A stretch of DNA of 64,000 nucleotides from Chlorobaculum limnaeum (GCF_001747405.1 NZ_CP017305.1:452001-516000); one strand, 5' to 3'. Counted from the first letter of the stretch, positions 34,905-45,146 are shown. Notes: generated by a model not told the origin, from the sequence alone. Translations and numbers: made by a program.

Positions 34905-36278
34905 ACTAAAAGGGCTCTTCGCAGAATTTAATGGGCTGGTAGTAAAAATGAGTGGCTTGGTGTAATTTATCCAAGAACGCCAAAACACTAACCCCAACGT
35001 ATGCCGAGCCTCATTACCCATTACCAGCAGTTATTAGGATTACCAGAAACATGGAAGGTGTCTGATGTCCGGCTGTCGACGTCCGGCCCCCGGATAGAAA
35101 TCCATCTGGAGTATATCGGACCCAAAGTCGAATGCCCTGAATGCGGCAAGGCCGGACGAATTTATGACCTGGCGCCAGAACAACGGTGGCGGCATCTGGA
35201 TACCATGGAGTACGAGACGCATCTGATAGCCAGGGTGCCTCGGTGTGAGTGCAAAGAGCACAGGATCAAGACAATTCAAGTTCCGTGGGCAACGCGCTAT
35301 TCGCGCTACACCCTGAAGTTTGAAGCGCTTGCTGTCGAGTTGCTTCAGGAGTGTTCAAGCATTCAGTCGGCATCGAGGCTCTTGCGATTGAACTGGCATG
35401 CAACCAACGAGATCATGAACCGTGCAGTTAAGCGAGGCCTGAGCCGCCGGAATAAGGAGGCGATTGCTCATCTTGGTCTTGATGAAAAGAGCTTCCGGGC
35501 AGGCCATCAGTATGTGACGATCCTGAACGACCTGAAAGGTGGCCGGGTACTTGAGGTGGTCCAGAGCCGAACGACCGATGGAGCAGAAGCGCTACTCCTC
35601 AGCTTTGAAGCATCGCAACGCCAGGGTGTGAAATCGATCTCGATGGATATGTGGAAACCCTTCGCGATTGCTGCCAAAAAGCATCTGCCGCAGGCCGATA
35701 TTGTGCATGACCGTTTCCATATCAGCAAATATCTGAACGAGGCGGTCGACACGGTTCGTCGCCAAGAGTCCCGTCAACTTCATCATGCAGGGGACAGGAC
35801 TCTGATTGGCTCGAAATTCACCTGGCTGCGCAATCCGGAGAACATGACGGAAAGCCAGCGGACAAGCTTTGATCAATTGATGGCCTGTGAGCTGAAAACC
35901 GGAAAAGCCTGGTCGATGAAGAACATGTTTCGGGAGTTCTGGCGGCTGGGTTGTCGAGAGAGTGCAAGCTTCTTTTTCGATTACTGGTCTGAGCGCGTTG
36001 ACCAGTTAGCGTTGAAACCCATGATCAAGGTCAAAGAGCTGCTGAAGCGGCATCTCGACAACATCCTGAACTATTTCGAGCACGAAATGACCAACGCAGT
36101 TTCCGAAGGTCTGAACAGCAAGATCCAGTTGTACAAAGCATCGGCCCGTGGGTTCCACAGCTTTCACAGCTACCGCATAAGGATTTTGTTTTACTGTGGA
36201 AAGCTCAACATGGCTATTACCGGTTGACGTAATTGCTGACGAGCGTTACCATTAAATCTTACGAAGAACCACTAAAAG
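34905..36278 (+). mobile_element. Insertion sequence of the ISL3 family, copy 1, with target duplication
   Basis: The element spans 34913-36270 (1358 bp). Its ends are imperfect inverted repeats: left GGCTCTTCGCAGAATTTAAT, right (reverse strand) GGTTCTTCGTAAGATTTAAT, with 18 of 22 bases matching. A perfect 8-bp direct duplication, ACTAAAAG, flanks it at 34905-34912 and 36271-36278, the size expected for ISL3. The only gene is a transposase. The copy at 52520-53877 is the same length; the one difference I noticed is G here for A there in a Glu codon (35993/53600). Confidence 0.95.
35001..36227 (+). CDS. ISL3 family transposase, copy 1
   Basis: The protein has 408 residues. The N-terminal zinc ribbon has CPECGK and a later CECKEH. 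A helix-turn-helix region follows. The DDE domain has LGLDEKSFRAGHQYVTIL, VHDRFHISKYLNEAVD and the Glu in NAVSEGLNSKIQ. The reading frame is intact and the terminal repeats are present, so the element should be active. The ATG at 35001 lies 88 bp inside the left end. Confidence 0.93.
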   Translation: MPSLITHYQQLLGLPETWKVSDVRLSTSGPRIEIHLEYIGPKVECPECGKAGRIYDLAPEQRWRHLDTMEYETHLIARVPRCECKEHRIKTIQVPWATRYSRYTLKFEALAVELLQECSSIQSASRLLRLNWHATNEIMNRAVKRGLSRRNKEAIAHLGLDEKSFRAGHQYVTILNDLKGGRVLEVVQSRTTDGAEALLLSFEASQRQGVKSISMDMWKPFAIAAKKHLPQADIVHDRFHISKYLNEAVDTVRRQESRQLHHAGDRTLIGSKFTWLRNPENMTESQRTSFDQLMACELKTGKAWSMKNMFREFWRLGCRESASFFFDYWSERVDQLALKPMIKVKELLKRHLDNILNYFEHEMTNAVSEGLNSKIQLYKASARGFHSFHSYRIRILFYCGKLNMAITG

Positions 36279-36554
36279 CAAAGGGTTATACTAATTTCGT
36301 CTCCGTTTTCTGAATTTTGTCGTGAGCGTACAAGGTTCACAGGATGCGTATGGTCACGAGGGCGTAAGCGTCTCTCCCGGCAAGCGCCGGTGCATTCTTG
36401 CCAGAGCGGGGTTGATCGCCGAGGCTGCCTCGATTGTTCTGTAAATCATGTATATTCCCGCATGGCGCGCCGCGCCCGCAAGCTGGCGGAACTTCGCGTC
36501 TCCATCCGTCGTTCTCCTTGACCTGAACCCAACCCGGAGCTATCCTTTTTTGTT
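36279..36554. other. Leader region upstream of a radical SAM gene
   Basis: These 276 bp lie between the IS copy 1 right duplication and the next gene. They contain CGGCAAGCGCCGG-type small hairpins and CCGGAGC as a distant ribosome site for ATG 36555. I see no gene and no clear promoter. The IS insertion may have separated the gene from its original upstream sequence. Confidence 0.4.
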
Positions 36555-38363
36555 ATGGCGTATTACAGGAACATCTGTTTTGTCGAGGCTCCGCAGGCGA
36601 TTGTTACGCCGTTTCCGAGGTATATCAGCGACTGTATCGGCGTATGCTATCTTGCCGCCGCTGTGGAGGATATCGTCGAGAGCATGGCGATGCCGGAGAA
36701 CTACTACAACGACGGGATTTTCGAGAGCTTCGAGAAGTTGCTGAAATCGCGCCCGTTCGATCTCGTGGCGATCTCCTCGATGACCGGGTGCTTCAACAAC
36801 GCTGAGAAGCTGGCGCGGATCGCCAAAAAGCATGGCATCACGGTGGTGATGGGTGGCTTCCATCCGACCGCGCTGCCGGAAGAGGTGCTCGATCTCGGCT
36901 GCGTCGATCTGGTGGTCGTCGGCGAGGGCGAGGCGACCTTCCGGGAGCTGGTCGAAAAAGGGCCGTCGCGCGAGGTGAAGGGGCTTTGCTGGAAAGAGAA
37001 CGGCGAGTTCGTCCATACCGGAATGCGCGAGCTGATCCGCGATGTCGATTCGATCCGCCTGCCGCTGCGCTCGATCCGGCCCGAGCGGTTCGGCGAGAAG
37101 AGCGATGAGTACACCATCGATACGATCTACACCTCGCGCGGCTGCCCGTGGGTTTGCTCGTTCTGCGCGAACGACAAGATGCACAAGCAGTGGCGCGGAC
37201 GGAGCGCGGAGAATGTCGTCGAGGAGATCGCCCGGTTGCACGATCCCAAAAAGAAGAAGCTGCTGAAAATCTGGGACGCCAACTTCCTGACCAACATCAG
37301 GCGCGTCGAGCGGATTTGCGAGCTCATGATCGAGCGCGGGCTGACCAACTTCCGGATCGTCACCGAGACGCGGGCCAAAGATGTGATTCGAGCCGAGCGC
37401 ATTCTGCCGAAGCTTCGCAAGATCGGCCTCAGCAAGGTGGGGCTCGGCATCGAGAGTCCGAACCCGAAGACGCTCGCCTTGATGAACAAGGAGAACTCGC
37501 TCGACGAGGTGACGACGGCGATCAATCTGCTCAACCAGTACGGCGTCGGCTCCGAGGGGTACTTTATCGTCGGCCACTACTCGGAGAGCGTCGAGGACAC
37601 GATGCCCTATCCCAGGTTCGCCCGCGCTCTCGGCCTGCGCCAGACGCTCTTCATGGCGATGACCCCCTATCCCGGCACCCGGATTTTCGAGGAGTACGAC
37701 CGCGACAACAACATCACCTCGCGCGACTGGGATTTGTACAACAACTTTGTGCCGGTGATTCGCACGGCGCACATGGAGAACCGCGACATCATGCGCATGA
37801 TGGTCTACTGCAACGTGGCCTTCTGCGACTACCGCTCCGTGTTGAAGCGCGACGACAATCGCGGGGTGTTGCTCACGTTCCTGAAGGATCTGTTCCAGCT
37901 CGTCTTTCTGCTGAAGGTCAACAAGACGCTCGACCGAAAGGAGGCTTCGCAGATTGTGTTCGAGGCGTTCGAACTGTGGCTCGGCGCCAATCCGGCGCTC
38001 GATTACGCCAAAACGCCGCCCCCGCCGCCGCTCAGGCAGCCGACCGGCGTGTGCCTCTTGCACATGGCATCGGGCAAGCGGATCGACTTCGTCGTCGAGC
38101 AGGCGGGCGACAGGCGGGTGCTGAAGCTGCGCGAGGTTCCGGCCAGCGAGCTGACGCCGTTTCCGGTCGTGCGCCTCGACGAGGTGGTCGATGCCGCCTT
38201 CTCGCTCTCGATGGACGCGCTCATGCGCCTGCTCTACCGCAACGAACTGATGCGAAACAACCCGCGCCTGACCGCCCGCCAGGCGCTGGCGCTCATCGGA
38301 GACCGCGACATCCGCAAGCTGGCGCTGCGCTTCTGGCGGCTGTATCGCGGGTGTTTGCGGTGA
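36555..38363 (+). CDS. B12-binding-domain radical SAM protein with long C-terminal extension
   Basis: The protein has 602 residues. The N-terminal cobalamin-binding fold (about 1-150) shows [35 protein letters not shown] and [15 protein letters not shown]. The radical SAM domain has [12 protein letters not shown] near 192-204 and a [18 protein letters not shown] segment. A C-terminal part of about 190 residues follows, with a PPPPPL spacer near 490 and a domain I do not recognise. The class includes BchE-like cyclases and C-methylases. The substrate is unknown and no pigment gene is adjacent. It stands alone after IS copy 1. Confidence 0.8.
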   Translation: MAYYRNICFVEAPQAIVTPFPRYISDCIGVCYLAAAVEDIVESMAMPENYYNDGIFESFEKLLKSRPFDLVAISSMTGCFNNAEKLARIAKKHGITVVMGGFHPTALPEEVLDLGCVDLVVVGEGEATFRELVEKGPSREVKGLCWKENGEFVHTGMRELIRDVDSIRLPLRSIRPERFGEKSDEYTIDTIYTSRGCPWVCSFCANDKMHKQWRGRSAENVVEEIARLHDPKKKKLLKIWDANFLTNIRRVERICELMIERGLTNFRIVTETRAKDVIRAERILPKLRKIGLSKVGLGIESPNPKTLALMNKENSLDEVTTAINLLNQYGVGSEGYFIVGHYSESVEDTMPYPRFARALGLRQTLFMAMTPYPGTRIFEEYDRDNNITSRDWDLYNNFVPVIRTAHMENRDIMRMMVYCNVAFCDYRSVLKRDDNRGVLLTFLKDLFQLVFLLKVNKTLDRKEASQIVFEAFELWLGANPALDYAKTPPPPPLRQPTGVCLLHMASGKRIDFVVEQAGDRRVLKLREVPASELTPFPVVRLDEVVDAAFSLSMDALMRLLYRNELMRNNPRLTARQALALIGDRDIRKLALRFWRLYRGCLR

Positions 38364-38457
38364 AGGGGGGAATCGATGGCGATGAAGAGACTTGTCGTGT
38401 AGTGTCCAGCCACAACTGACAGATGAATATGTGAGCACGTTACCAACCTTTTCGAAC

Positions 38458-38580
38458 GACGGAAATTGGTCATCGCGAGTCCCGACAAATCGGGACGTGG
38501 CGATCCACTCTTCATTGCTTTTGCTCACTCCGCATGGATTGCCACGTCGCTTTGCTCCTCGCAATGACGGCGGATACACA
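38458..38580. repeat. Dispersed repeat with inverted halves (GCAATGACGG type)
   Basis: The stretch contains GCGAGTCCCGACAAATCGGGACGTGGCGATCC, then GGATTGCCACGTCGCTTTGC and TCCTCGCAATGACGG. GTGGCGATCC and GGATTGCCAC are inverted halves, and TCCCGA/TCGGGA is a nested hairpin. Sequences ending GCAATGACGG are familiar dispersed intergenic repeats in several bacterial groups. No gene is present here. Confidence 0.6.
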
Positions 38581-38665
38581 GAGGGGATTGGTATAACAGC
38601 GGTAATGCTAATGATATTATTACTCCGGCAACAATAAATCTCAATTTCACCCATTGTAAAAGGTT

Positions 38666-38722
38666 GGGCTAAAGCCCTGATTTATATTGCTTTATCCGCG
38701 TACCCCGGACTAAAGTCCGGGG
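38666..38722. repeat. Tandem hairpins of the CCCCGGACT type
   Basis: GGGCTAAAGCCC forms a short hairpin at 38666-38677. CCCCGGACT (38703-38711) pairs with AGTCCGGGG (38714-38722) around an AA loop. An equivalent CCCCGGCTT/AAGCCGGGG hairpin with a 2-nt loop lies at 63471-63490. It is a dispersed repeat family in gaps between genes. Confidence 0.6.
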
Positions 38723-38775
38723 CAATTGTTTAAGAGTTTTAATGGCTGGAGTAATAAAAACGTAAACATTTTTTC

Positions 38776-39441
38776 ATGATCGAGGCGATTCTTTGGGATA
38801 ACGATGGGGTGCTGGTGGACAGCGAGTCGCTCTTTTTCGAGATGACGCGGACTTTTTTCGCCGAGGCGGGGTTGCGGGTCGAGGCGGAGTACTGGAGCGT
38901 CGAGTATCTCGGCAACGCCAAGCACAGCTACCAGATCGCCGGGGAACTCGGTCTCGCGCCGGAGCTGATTGGTCCGCTGCTCGACCGGCGCAACGCGGCG
39001 TTCGTCCAGCGCCTGCGTCAATCCGTGCCGCTCATGCCGAAGGTGCGCGAGACCATCGAGGCACTCTCCGGCAAGGTGCGGCTCGCCATCGTGACCGGCA
39101 GTCCGCGCGACAAGGTGATGCTGATGCACGCGGCGCACGGCCTGCTCGACCACTTCGAGGTGATCGTCACCGATGACGAAATCACGAATGCCAAGCCCCA
39201 TCCGGAGCCGTATCTGAAAGCGATGGAGATGCTTGGCGTCGAGCCGGAGCGGTGTCTGGCTGTCGAGGATTCGCGGCGCGGCCTCGATTCAGCGGTGGCC
39301 GCCGGGCTGCGCTGCATCGCGGTGCCGAACGCGCTGACGAGGATTCAGCGCTTCGAGCGGGCTTTCGCGGTCGAACAGGATGCTTCGGGCGTTTTGAAGC
39401 ACGTGAATGCCGGAACGCGGTCAGCGTATCGAGAGATGTAA
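38776..39441 (+). CDS. HAD superfamily phosphatase/phosphomutase-like protein
   Basis: The protein has 221 residues. The HAD motifs are LWDNDGVLVDSE (residues 5-16, nucleophile Asp followed by the second Asp), VTGSPRDK, and the late GVEPERCLAVEDSRRGLDSAVAAG. The cap domain is helical, as in beta-phosphoglucomutase, phosphonatase or 2-deoxyglucose-6-phosphatase relatives. The substrate cannot be predicted. The gene stands alone; the hybrid kinase is convergent with it. Confidence 0.88.
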   Translation: MIEAILWDNDGVLVDSESLFFEMTRTFFAEAGLRVEAEYWSVEYLGNAKHSYQIAGELGLAPELIGPLLDRRNAAFVQRLRQSVPLMPKVRETIEALSGKVRLAIVTGSPRDKVMLMHAAHGLLDHFEVIVTDDEITNAKPHPEPYLKAMEMLGVEPERCLAVEDSRRGLDSAVAAGLRCIAVPNALTRIQRFERAFAVEQDASGVLKHVNAGTRSAYREM

Positions 39442-39506
39442 AGAGATAGTCGAGGGCGTCACCTCATCCAGAGCCCTATCGCTACCAAAATCGTCCTCGC
39501 CACTTT

Positions 39507-41135
39507 TCAGGCCATGTTCAGCACACGGTCGATCTTTTCGATGAAGTCGCCAATGCCGAAGGGTTTCTGGATGAAGTTTACCTCGTTTTTCTCCTTCCTG
39601 CTCAGGGCGAGCTGTTCTGGCGCGTGGGCCGACATGAAGAGCAGCTTCATCGAGGGGTGCTTCTGCCGGAGCAGACGGCTCATTTCAATGCCGTTGATGT
39701 CCGGAAGCATGATGTCCGTCACCAGGAGATCGAGCGCGCGGGCGCATCCGTTGGCGATTTGCAGACACTCCGAGGCGTCCCTGGCGATGAAAACCGTGAA
39801 GTCCCGGCTTTCGAGAATTTCCTGGATCAGCTTGAGGATGAAAGGCTCGTCGTCAACCACGAGGATTGTCTCCGCCGCATTCAGCGCGGCTTTCTCCCGT
39901 TTGGCAGCGCCATCGCCCGTTTGGCGCTCGTCAAGGTGCAGCGGCAGGTAAACCGTGAAGGTCGTGCCTGCGCCGCACTCCGAACGGCACTCGATGCGTC
40001 CCCTTTGCTGCATCACGATGCCGTAGACCGTCGAGAGGCCAAGCCCGGTGCCTTTGCCGACCTCCTTGGTGGTGAAGAATGGCTCGTATATATGGGGCAG
40101 CACCGGCTCTTCGATACCGCAGCCGTTGTCGGTGATCGAGAGCTTCGCGTAGGTTCCCGGCGCGAATTCCGCCTGGTCGGCAACGCAGTCGCCCGGCGCT
40201 AACCGGACGGTTTCGCACCCGATCCGGATGCACCCGCAGCCGGTGATGGCATCACGCGCGTTGATGAGCAGGTTGGAGAGAATCTGGTCGAGCTGCATGG
40301 GGTCGAGCTTCACCTGAACCGGTTCGCCGTGCGGGTTCCATTCGATCCGGATGTTGTTGCCGATAAGACTCCGGTGCAGGTGGATGCACTCCGAAACCGA
40401 CTCGTTCAGCTCGAACACTTGCGGCGTCGCCGTCTGCTTTCTTGCGAACGCGAGCAACTGGCGGGTCATCTCCGCCGAGCGGAGAGCGAGCTTGTGAACA
40501 TCAGTGATGTTCGGGGTGGCGGGATCTGCGGGGTTGAGTTTTCTGAGCGCCAGCTCCGTGTTGCCGATGATGGCCGCCAGCGTGTTGTTGAAGTCGTGCG
40601 CGATGCCTCCGGCAAGTTGGCCGACCAGCTCCATTTTCTGGTACTGCAAGAGCTGCTTCTGAAGCTTTTGCTGCCCCTCTTCAGCCTGTTTGAGTTCGGT
40701 AATCTCCGTAACGACCGCCACCACGCAGGGTTCGCCGCCGATGATAGCTCGCTTGCCCCGGAACATCGCCCATTTATAGGGCGGCCCGTTTTTGTGGTAC
40801 ATTCTGAACTCGCCGCTCTCTTCTATATCGAGATGGATGATGTCACGCGCTTTCCGGCTGATTTCGGCAAGGTCATCGGGGTGCACGCGCTTGAGCGGAT
40901 TGACATCCGGCATCTCATGGTCGGTGAGGCCGTTGATAGTGTCGCGCGAAAAGCTGTTCCACCCGACAAGCCGCATTCGCGCATCGACGATGATGACCGA
41001 TGCCGGAATGGCGTCATACAGTTCGGTGATGGCGGCCAGCGTGTTGTGCGTTGTTGCCTTGTCTTGCATAGCGCTCGAAGCAATGTGGCTATCCGAAGAC
41101 AGAGCTTTGTCGAAAGGCAGGGGTTGCGGAGTCAT
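39507..41135 (-). CDS. Hybrid sensor histidine kinase (PAS-HisKA-HATPase-REC)
   Basis: The protein has 542 residues and is soluble. A PAS domain covers about 35-155 ([19 protein letters not shown]). The His box is in [18 protein letters not shown] near 173-190. The ATPase domain has [17 protein letters not shown] and [15 protein letters not shown]. The C-terminal receiver (about 420-540) has [22 protein letters not shown] and FIQKPFG. This matches hybrid kinases of the NtrB-like [12 protein letters not shown] group, in which the attached receiver may be a phosphate sink. No partner regulator is nearby. A GTG or downstream ATG (MQDKATTHN) is an alternative start. Confidence 0.9.
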   Translation of the reverse strand: MTPQPLPFDKALSSDSHIASSAMQDKATTHNTLAAITELYDAIPASVIIVDARMRLVGWNSFSRDTINGLTDHEMPDVNPLKRVHPDDLAEISRKARDIIHLDIEESGEFRMYHKNGPPYKWAMFRGKRAIIGGEPCVVAVVTEITELKQAEEGQQKLQKQLLQYQKMELVGQLAGGIAHDFNNTLAAIIGNTELALRKLNPADPATPNITDVHKLALRSAEMTRQLLAFARKQTATPQVFELNESVSECIHLHRSLIGNNIRIEWNPHGEPVQVKLDPMQLDQILSNLLINARDAITGCGCIRIGCETVRLAPGDCVADQAEFAPGTYAKLSITDNGCGIEEPVLPHIYEPFFTTKEVGKGTGLGLSTVYGIVMQQRGRIECRSECGAGTTFTVYLPLHLDERQTGDGAAKREKAALNAAETILVVDDEPFILKLIQEILESRDFTVFIARDASECLQIANGCARALDLLVTDIMLPDINGIEMSRLLRQKHPSMKLLFMSAHAPEQLALSRKEKNEVNFIQKPFGIGDFIEKIDRVLNMA

Positions 41136-41605
41136 TTGTGCAGGTGTTCAGGCATGGAGATAGTTTCGCGCCATTGCATTATAAACGATTGCCATCGGGT
41201 TGCGGCTGCTGCCTTGTCCCGACAGGGTTAAGAACGAATGGTGAACGAATAAAATATTGGAATCTATACTTTTTTATAAAATTTTATATAAGAGTATCGG
41301 TAAAAATTTATTGCTCGACCCGATCTCCGCTTTGGGTGATGCTCGAAATCCTCATGCACTTCGAGTACGCTCCGGTTTCCGAGCCCAATCCACCCTGTAC
41401 TCGTGACGCTTGTCGCATTGATATACGGCGCTCTTGGAGCCTGATCGGAAAGGTCGCCGGATCTGGTTAGCTGATGCTATTCGCGAGATCCGTGCGCGAA
41501 ACGGTATCGTTCACCTGATTGCCGGAGATTCCGTTTCGGAGTATATCGCCGAAAAGGTTTTATTTTGCGGTTTTCCATCGTCAAACCATTATCCGCTTTC
41601 CCCTT
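41136..41605. other. Intergenic region between divergent genes, about 470 bp
   Basis: The region lies between the hybrid kinase and the MFS transporter start codons. The part 41240-41310 is AT-rich (TTTTTTATAAAATTTTATATAAG) and is the most likely promoter area. The rest, up to 41600, has no convincing gene, and the open frame continuing upstream of the transporter is not conserved-looking. Confidence 0.4.
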
Positions 41606-42847
41606 ATGCAGGACTCATCTCGCGCGAGCATTCGCGACGTTTTTTCTCTTCCGGTCATCGTGGCCGCGCTTGGTTATTTCGTGGATATTTATGATCTCGT
41701 GCTCTTCAGCATCGTGCGCGTGCCGAGCCTCAAGGCGTTCGGGCTCGAAGGCAAGGCGCTCATCGACTACGGCGTCTTTCTGCTCAACATGCAGATGATC
41801 GGGATGCTGGTGGGCGGCATTTTGTGGGGCTGGCTCGGCGACGTGAAGGGGCGGCTGAAGATCATGTTCGGCTCGATCCTCATCTACTCGCTGGCCAACA
41901 TCGCCAACGGAATGGTGACCTCGCTGGAGGCTTACGCCGTGCTGCGCTTCATCGCGGGGGTCGGGCTGGCGGGCGAGCTGGGGGCGGGCATCACGCTGGT
42001 CTCCGAGATTCTGCACACGAAAATTCGCGGCTACGGCACGATGCTGGTCGCCTCGATTGGCGTGACTGGCGCGATTCTGGCCAACGCGGTCGCGACGCAT
42101 TACGACTGGCGCACGGCCTTTTTCATCGGCGGGGCGCTGGGCCTGGTGCTGCTGGTGGCGCGGTTCAAGGTCTCCGAGTCGGGCATGTTCCAGACGATGG
42201 AGAGCAAGGCGGCTGTCAGCAAAGGCAATCTGCTGGCGCTCTTCACCAGCCGCGACCGCTTTTTCCGCTATCTCAATTCGATTCTCATCGGAGTGCCGAT
42301 CTGGTTCGTGGTGGGCGTGCTGATCACCTTCTCGCCCGAATTCGCCACGGCGCTTGGCATCGAGGGTGAAGTGTCGGCAGGCAACGCCGTGATGTTCTGC
42401 TACCTCGGCTTGGTGTTTGGCGACCTGTCGAGCGGTCTGTTGAGCCAGGTGCTGAAGAGCCGCAAGAAAGCGGTGTTCGTTTTTCTCCTGCTGATTATCG
42501 GGTCGGTGGCCGTGTTCTTCCTGCAAGCAGGGGCGACGCCAGCGGTTTTCTATGCCATCTGCGCCGCGCTTGGTTTTTCGGGCGGATACTGGGCGATTTT
42601 CGTGACCGTCGCCGCCGAGCAGTTCGGCACCAACCTCCGCGCCACGGTAGCCACGACCGTGCCGAACTTCGTGCGCGGCATGGTGGTGCCGATCACGATG
42701 CTCTTCCAGTTCACGCGCGGCCAGTTTGGCCTCGAAACCGGCGCCATCATCGTCGGCGCAATCTGCATTGTGCTCGCCTTCGCCTCGCTCTTCGCGCTGG
42801 AGGAGACGTTCCACAAGGACCTGGATTATTTCGAGGAGTTTATGTGA
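41606..42847 (+). CDS. Major facilitator superfamily transporter
   Basis: The protein has 413 residues with about 12 hydrophobic segments. The loop 2-3 motif appears as GWLGDVKGRLKIMF (an MFS GxLaDrxGRkxxl motif), followed by LRFIAGVGLAGELGAGITLVSE, as in the sugar/organic-acid:proton symporter group. A second half starts near 230 after a cytoplasmic loop. The ATG at 41606 is chosen because the family starts close to the first helix. The substrate is not predictable; a carboxylate or a sugar is possible. The gene is GC-rich, unlike the accessory island that follows. Confidence 0.85.
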   Translation: MQDSSRASIRDVFSLPVIVAALGYFVDIYDLVLFSIVRVPSLKAFGLEGKALIDYGVFLLNMQMIGMLVGGILWGWLGDVKGRLKIMFGSILIYSLANIANGMVTSLEAYAVLRFIAGVGLAGELGAGITLVSEILHTKIRGYGTMLVASIGVTGAILANAVATHYDWRTAFFIGGALGLVLLVARFKVSESGMFQTMESKAAVSKGNLLALFTSRDRFFRYLNSILIGVPIWFVVGVLITFSPEFATALGIEGEVSAGNAVMFCYLGLVFGDLSSGLLSQVLKSRKKAVFVFLLLIIGSVAVFFLQAGATPAVFYAICAALGFSGGYWAIFVTVAAEQFGTNLRATVATTVPNFVRGMVVPITMLFQFTRGQFGLETGAIIVGAICIVLAFASLFALEETFHKDLDYFEEFM

Positions 42848-42849
42848 GT

Positions 42850-42962
42850 TGGGGGGATTGGGTCGTATTAGTCCAATTGATCTTAAAAGTCTAATGGGTC
42901 AGACAAGCCATATGGGTTCCACAGTACTTGTCTGACCCAGAAGTCCCATTTGTCTTCGTTTC
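42850..42962. repeat. Short-repeat tract with a 12-bp perfect hairpin
   Basis: The tract contains GGGTCGTATTAGTCC, AAAAGTCTAATGGGTC and AGAAGTCCCATTTGTC words. GGGTCAGACAAG (42896-42907) pairs exactly with CTTGTCTGACCC (42927-42938) around a 19-nt loop. It marks the left edge of the low-GC defence island and belongs to the GTCCTATAG-like family. It may also terminate the MFS transcript. Confidence 0.6.
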
Positions 42963-43334
42963 CACTCCTCATCTTTATGCTCCACATAAAAGGTTTCTTA
43001 GCTCGAATGGCAATAAATGATTACCTTTCGCTTATGAGTGTTGTTGTTATACTCTTGAATGACTCTGTGGACGGCATTTAAGCAAAAAAACCGAATACCC
43101 CACGATCGAAGGTCTTTCCAATATGCTCAGACCACATACCAGATTTAGCGTTCTATATACATTAATGGGTCATTGCACTGTTATCATCATATCCTCATGT
43201 TCTGGCTTTTTCGCCTATTGAGCAGCTTACCAGAGTTCTGCCGTGCAAGAAGCGAATAGCGTTTCATAACACTCCTTGTAGGATTTTTTCGATGCTTCTC
43301 GTTCCGATTCATTCAGATTTCATTGTTTGAAGCC
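42963..43334. other. Low-GC leader upstream of the Gabija-like pair
   Basis: About 370 bp without a recognisable gene. The GC content is lower than in the preceding chromosome. It should hold the promoter of the gajA-like gene; TATACT near 43050 and TATAT near 43156 are weak candidates. No repeats or tRNA are seen. Confidence 0.4.
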
Positions 43335-45146
43335 ATGTACCTTTCACGTATCATCATCAGAAACTTCCGCAACTTTGCATTGCTTGATGTAAAGCTCCAG
43401 AATGGAGTGACATGCGTCATCGGGGAGAATAACTCTGGAAAGACCAATTTGCTACACGCACTTCGGCTTGCTATCGACACTAATCTTTCCTCTTCTTACC
43501 GAGCCCTGCTTCCTCATGACATTCATGCAGAGGAAGATTTTGAGATACCCAACCAAGTTCTCATTTCTGTTGAATTTGTAGGCTACAAGAATTCAATTAA
43601 TGACACGGCTTTATTTGGAAGTTGTGAGGTAAAAGAGGATTTGGCACGTATTCACTACCGTTTCAGGCCGCGCCGTGAGGTACGTGAGGAGATCGAAAAT
43701 GGGGATCGTGATCCCGTGGGGCTTTCTCTATCCGAGGACTACCATTACGAACTCACGGGAGGTGGTGCAGCAGACCCCACTACGGTCGCTTGGGATGAGG
43801 ATCTTGGAGGGGCACTTCGCTTTGGTGATCTTCAGGCCTTCCATATCGAGTATCTGCCTGCGCTACGGGACGTAAAGAGCAGCCTTCACAATTCTTATGA
43901 ATCTCCCTTGGGCCGTGTGCTCGGCGTTAGTAAGTTCGATGACACAGAAAAAGAGGCGCTCGTTTCAATTCTACGGGAGGCAAACTCTGCCATTGAAAAG
44001 CAACCAACTATTGAAGCCGCTGGGATGGCAATCAAGAATGCCTTCTCCAACACCTCGGGCGAAGCGCACGAAATGGGGCTCAAGCTCGGCATGTCCGAGC
44101 CAAGCTTTACGTCGATATCTCGCTCACTAAAGATTCTTCTTTCAAATGGCGCCATCAGTGATTTCGAGCCAGGTCGAAACGGTTTAGGGCTTAATAATAT
44201 CCTCTACATCAGCATGATCCTCGAGTATTTCGAGCGGAGGGCAGAGGCAGCACGAGCCTCTGGGCAGCTCCTGCTGATCGAAGAGCCCGAAGCCCATTTG
44301 CATCCGCAGCTCCAGCGTGTGCTTTACAGATCCCTTGCAGACAAGTCCTTTCAGTCGATACTCACTACCCATAGCACCCACATCAGTTCGCATGCTCCTC
44401 TGGAATCTTATATAACCTTAACGACTGAGCGAGGATCATCATCGAGCGGTTGTACACTCAAAGAGGCAGCAGGACTGAGTGATTCTGAAACTGCTGATCT
44501 AAATCGCTTTCTCGAAGCGACACGATCTATTCTTCTATATGCTCGCAAGGTGATTCTTGTCGAAGGGCCTTCCGAGTTGTTTTTGATACCAGCCCTCGTC
44601 AAATCAGTCATGAATATTGATCTCGACCGTTACGGTATATCTGTCGTGCCAATTTTCGGCAAACACTTTAAGACCTATGCAAAGTTGTTTGGGCCTGATG
44701 CGCTACGAAAGAAATGTGTGATCATCACTGACGGTGATATTACCATTGAGGACTGCGAGGAGGGCACGCAGGAGGATGACCCTATCGAAGTTAGTGTTGA
44801 TGAGTATGGTTTGAATGAATTCTTACAAGTTTTCAAATGCCCAGTAACGTTCGAAAGGGGGATGACGGTAAAAGGTACGTTGCCCATGTTGCTCGCAGCT
44901 TTGGGCGAGTGCAATTACCCGAAGGCTGTTGAAGCTTTCGAAAAAGGAATTACTGACTTGGAGACAGTGACTGACAATGACGTGATTCAGCAAAAGCTTG
45001 CGCCGTTGCGTGAGAAGACGCTCGCAAGTGCCGAGCGCTGCGGTAAGTCACGATTTGCGCAAATTGCCTCGAAATACACAGATCGTTCGTTCAGTCTGCC
45101 GAAATACATTCGAGAGGCTGTCGAGTGGATAATGGAGGATGAATGA
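43335..45146 (+). CDS. gajA: Gabija-type OLD family ATPase/nuclease (GajA-like)
   Basis: The protein has about 603 residues from ATG 43335. The N-terminal ABC-type ATPase has IIIRNFRNF, Walker A GENNSGKTNLLHAL near 30-43 and Walker B LLIEEPEAHLHPQLQR near 312. The C-terminal TOPRIM nuclease domain has the catalytic Glu in VILVEGPSELFLIPAL near 403-418 and the Asp pair in CVIITDGDITIED near 460. This is the OLD (overcoming lysogenization defect) architecture. The next gene, a UvrD-like helicase, overlaps by 4 bp, the arrangement of Gabija anti-phage systems, where GajA nicks DNA under nucleotide control. The length is close to known GajA (about 580). Lower GC than flanks suggests transfer. Confidence 0.85.
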   Translation: MYLSRIIIRNFRNFALLDVKLQNGVTCVIGENNSGKTNLLHALRLAIDTNLSSSYRALLPHDIHAEEDFEIPNQVLISVEFVGYKNSINDTALFGSCEVKEDLARIHYRFRPRREVREEIENGDRDPVGLSLSEDYHYELTGGGAADPTTVAWDEDLGGALRFGDLQAFHIEYLPALRDVKSSLHNSYESPLGRVLGVSKFDDTEKEALVSILREANSAIEKQPTIEAAGMAIKNAFSNTSGEAHEMGLKLGMSEPSFTSISRSLKILLSNGAISDFEPGRNGLGLNNILYISMILEYFERRAEAARASGQLLLIEEPEAHLHPQLQRVLYRSLADKSFQSILTTHSTHISSHAPLESYITLTTERGSSSSGCTLKEAAGLSDSETADLNRFLEATRSILLYARKVILVEGPSELFLIPALVKSVMNIDLDRYGISVVPIFGKHFKTYAKLFGPDALRKKCVIITDGDITIEDCEEGTQEDDPIEVSVDEYGLNEFLQVFKCPVTFERGMTVKGTLPMLLAALGECNYPKAVEAFEKGITDLETVTDNDVIQQKLAPLREKTLASAERCGKSRFAQIASKYTDRSFSLPKYIREAVEWIMEDE

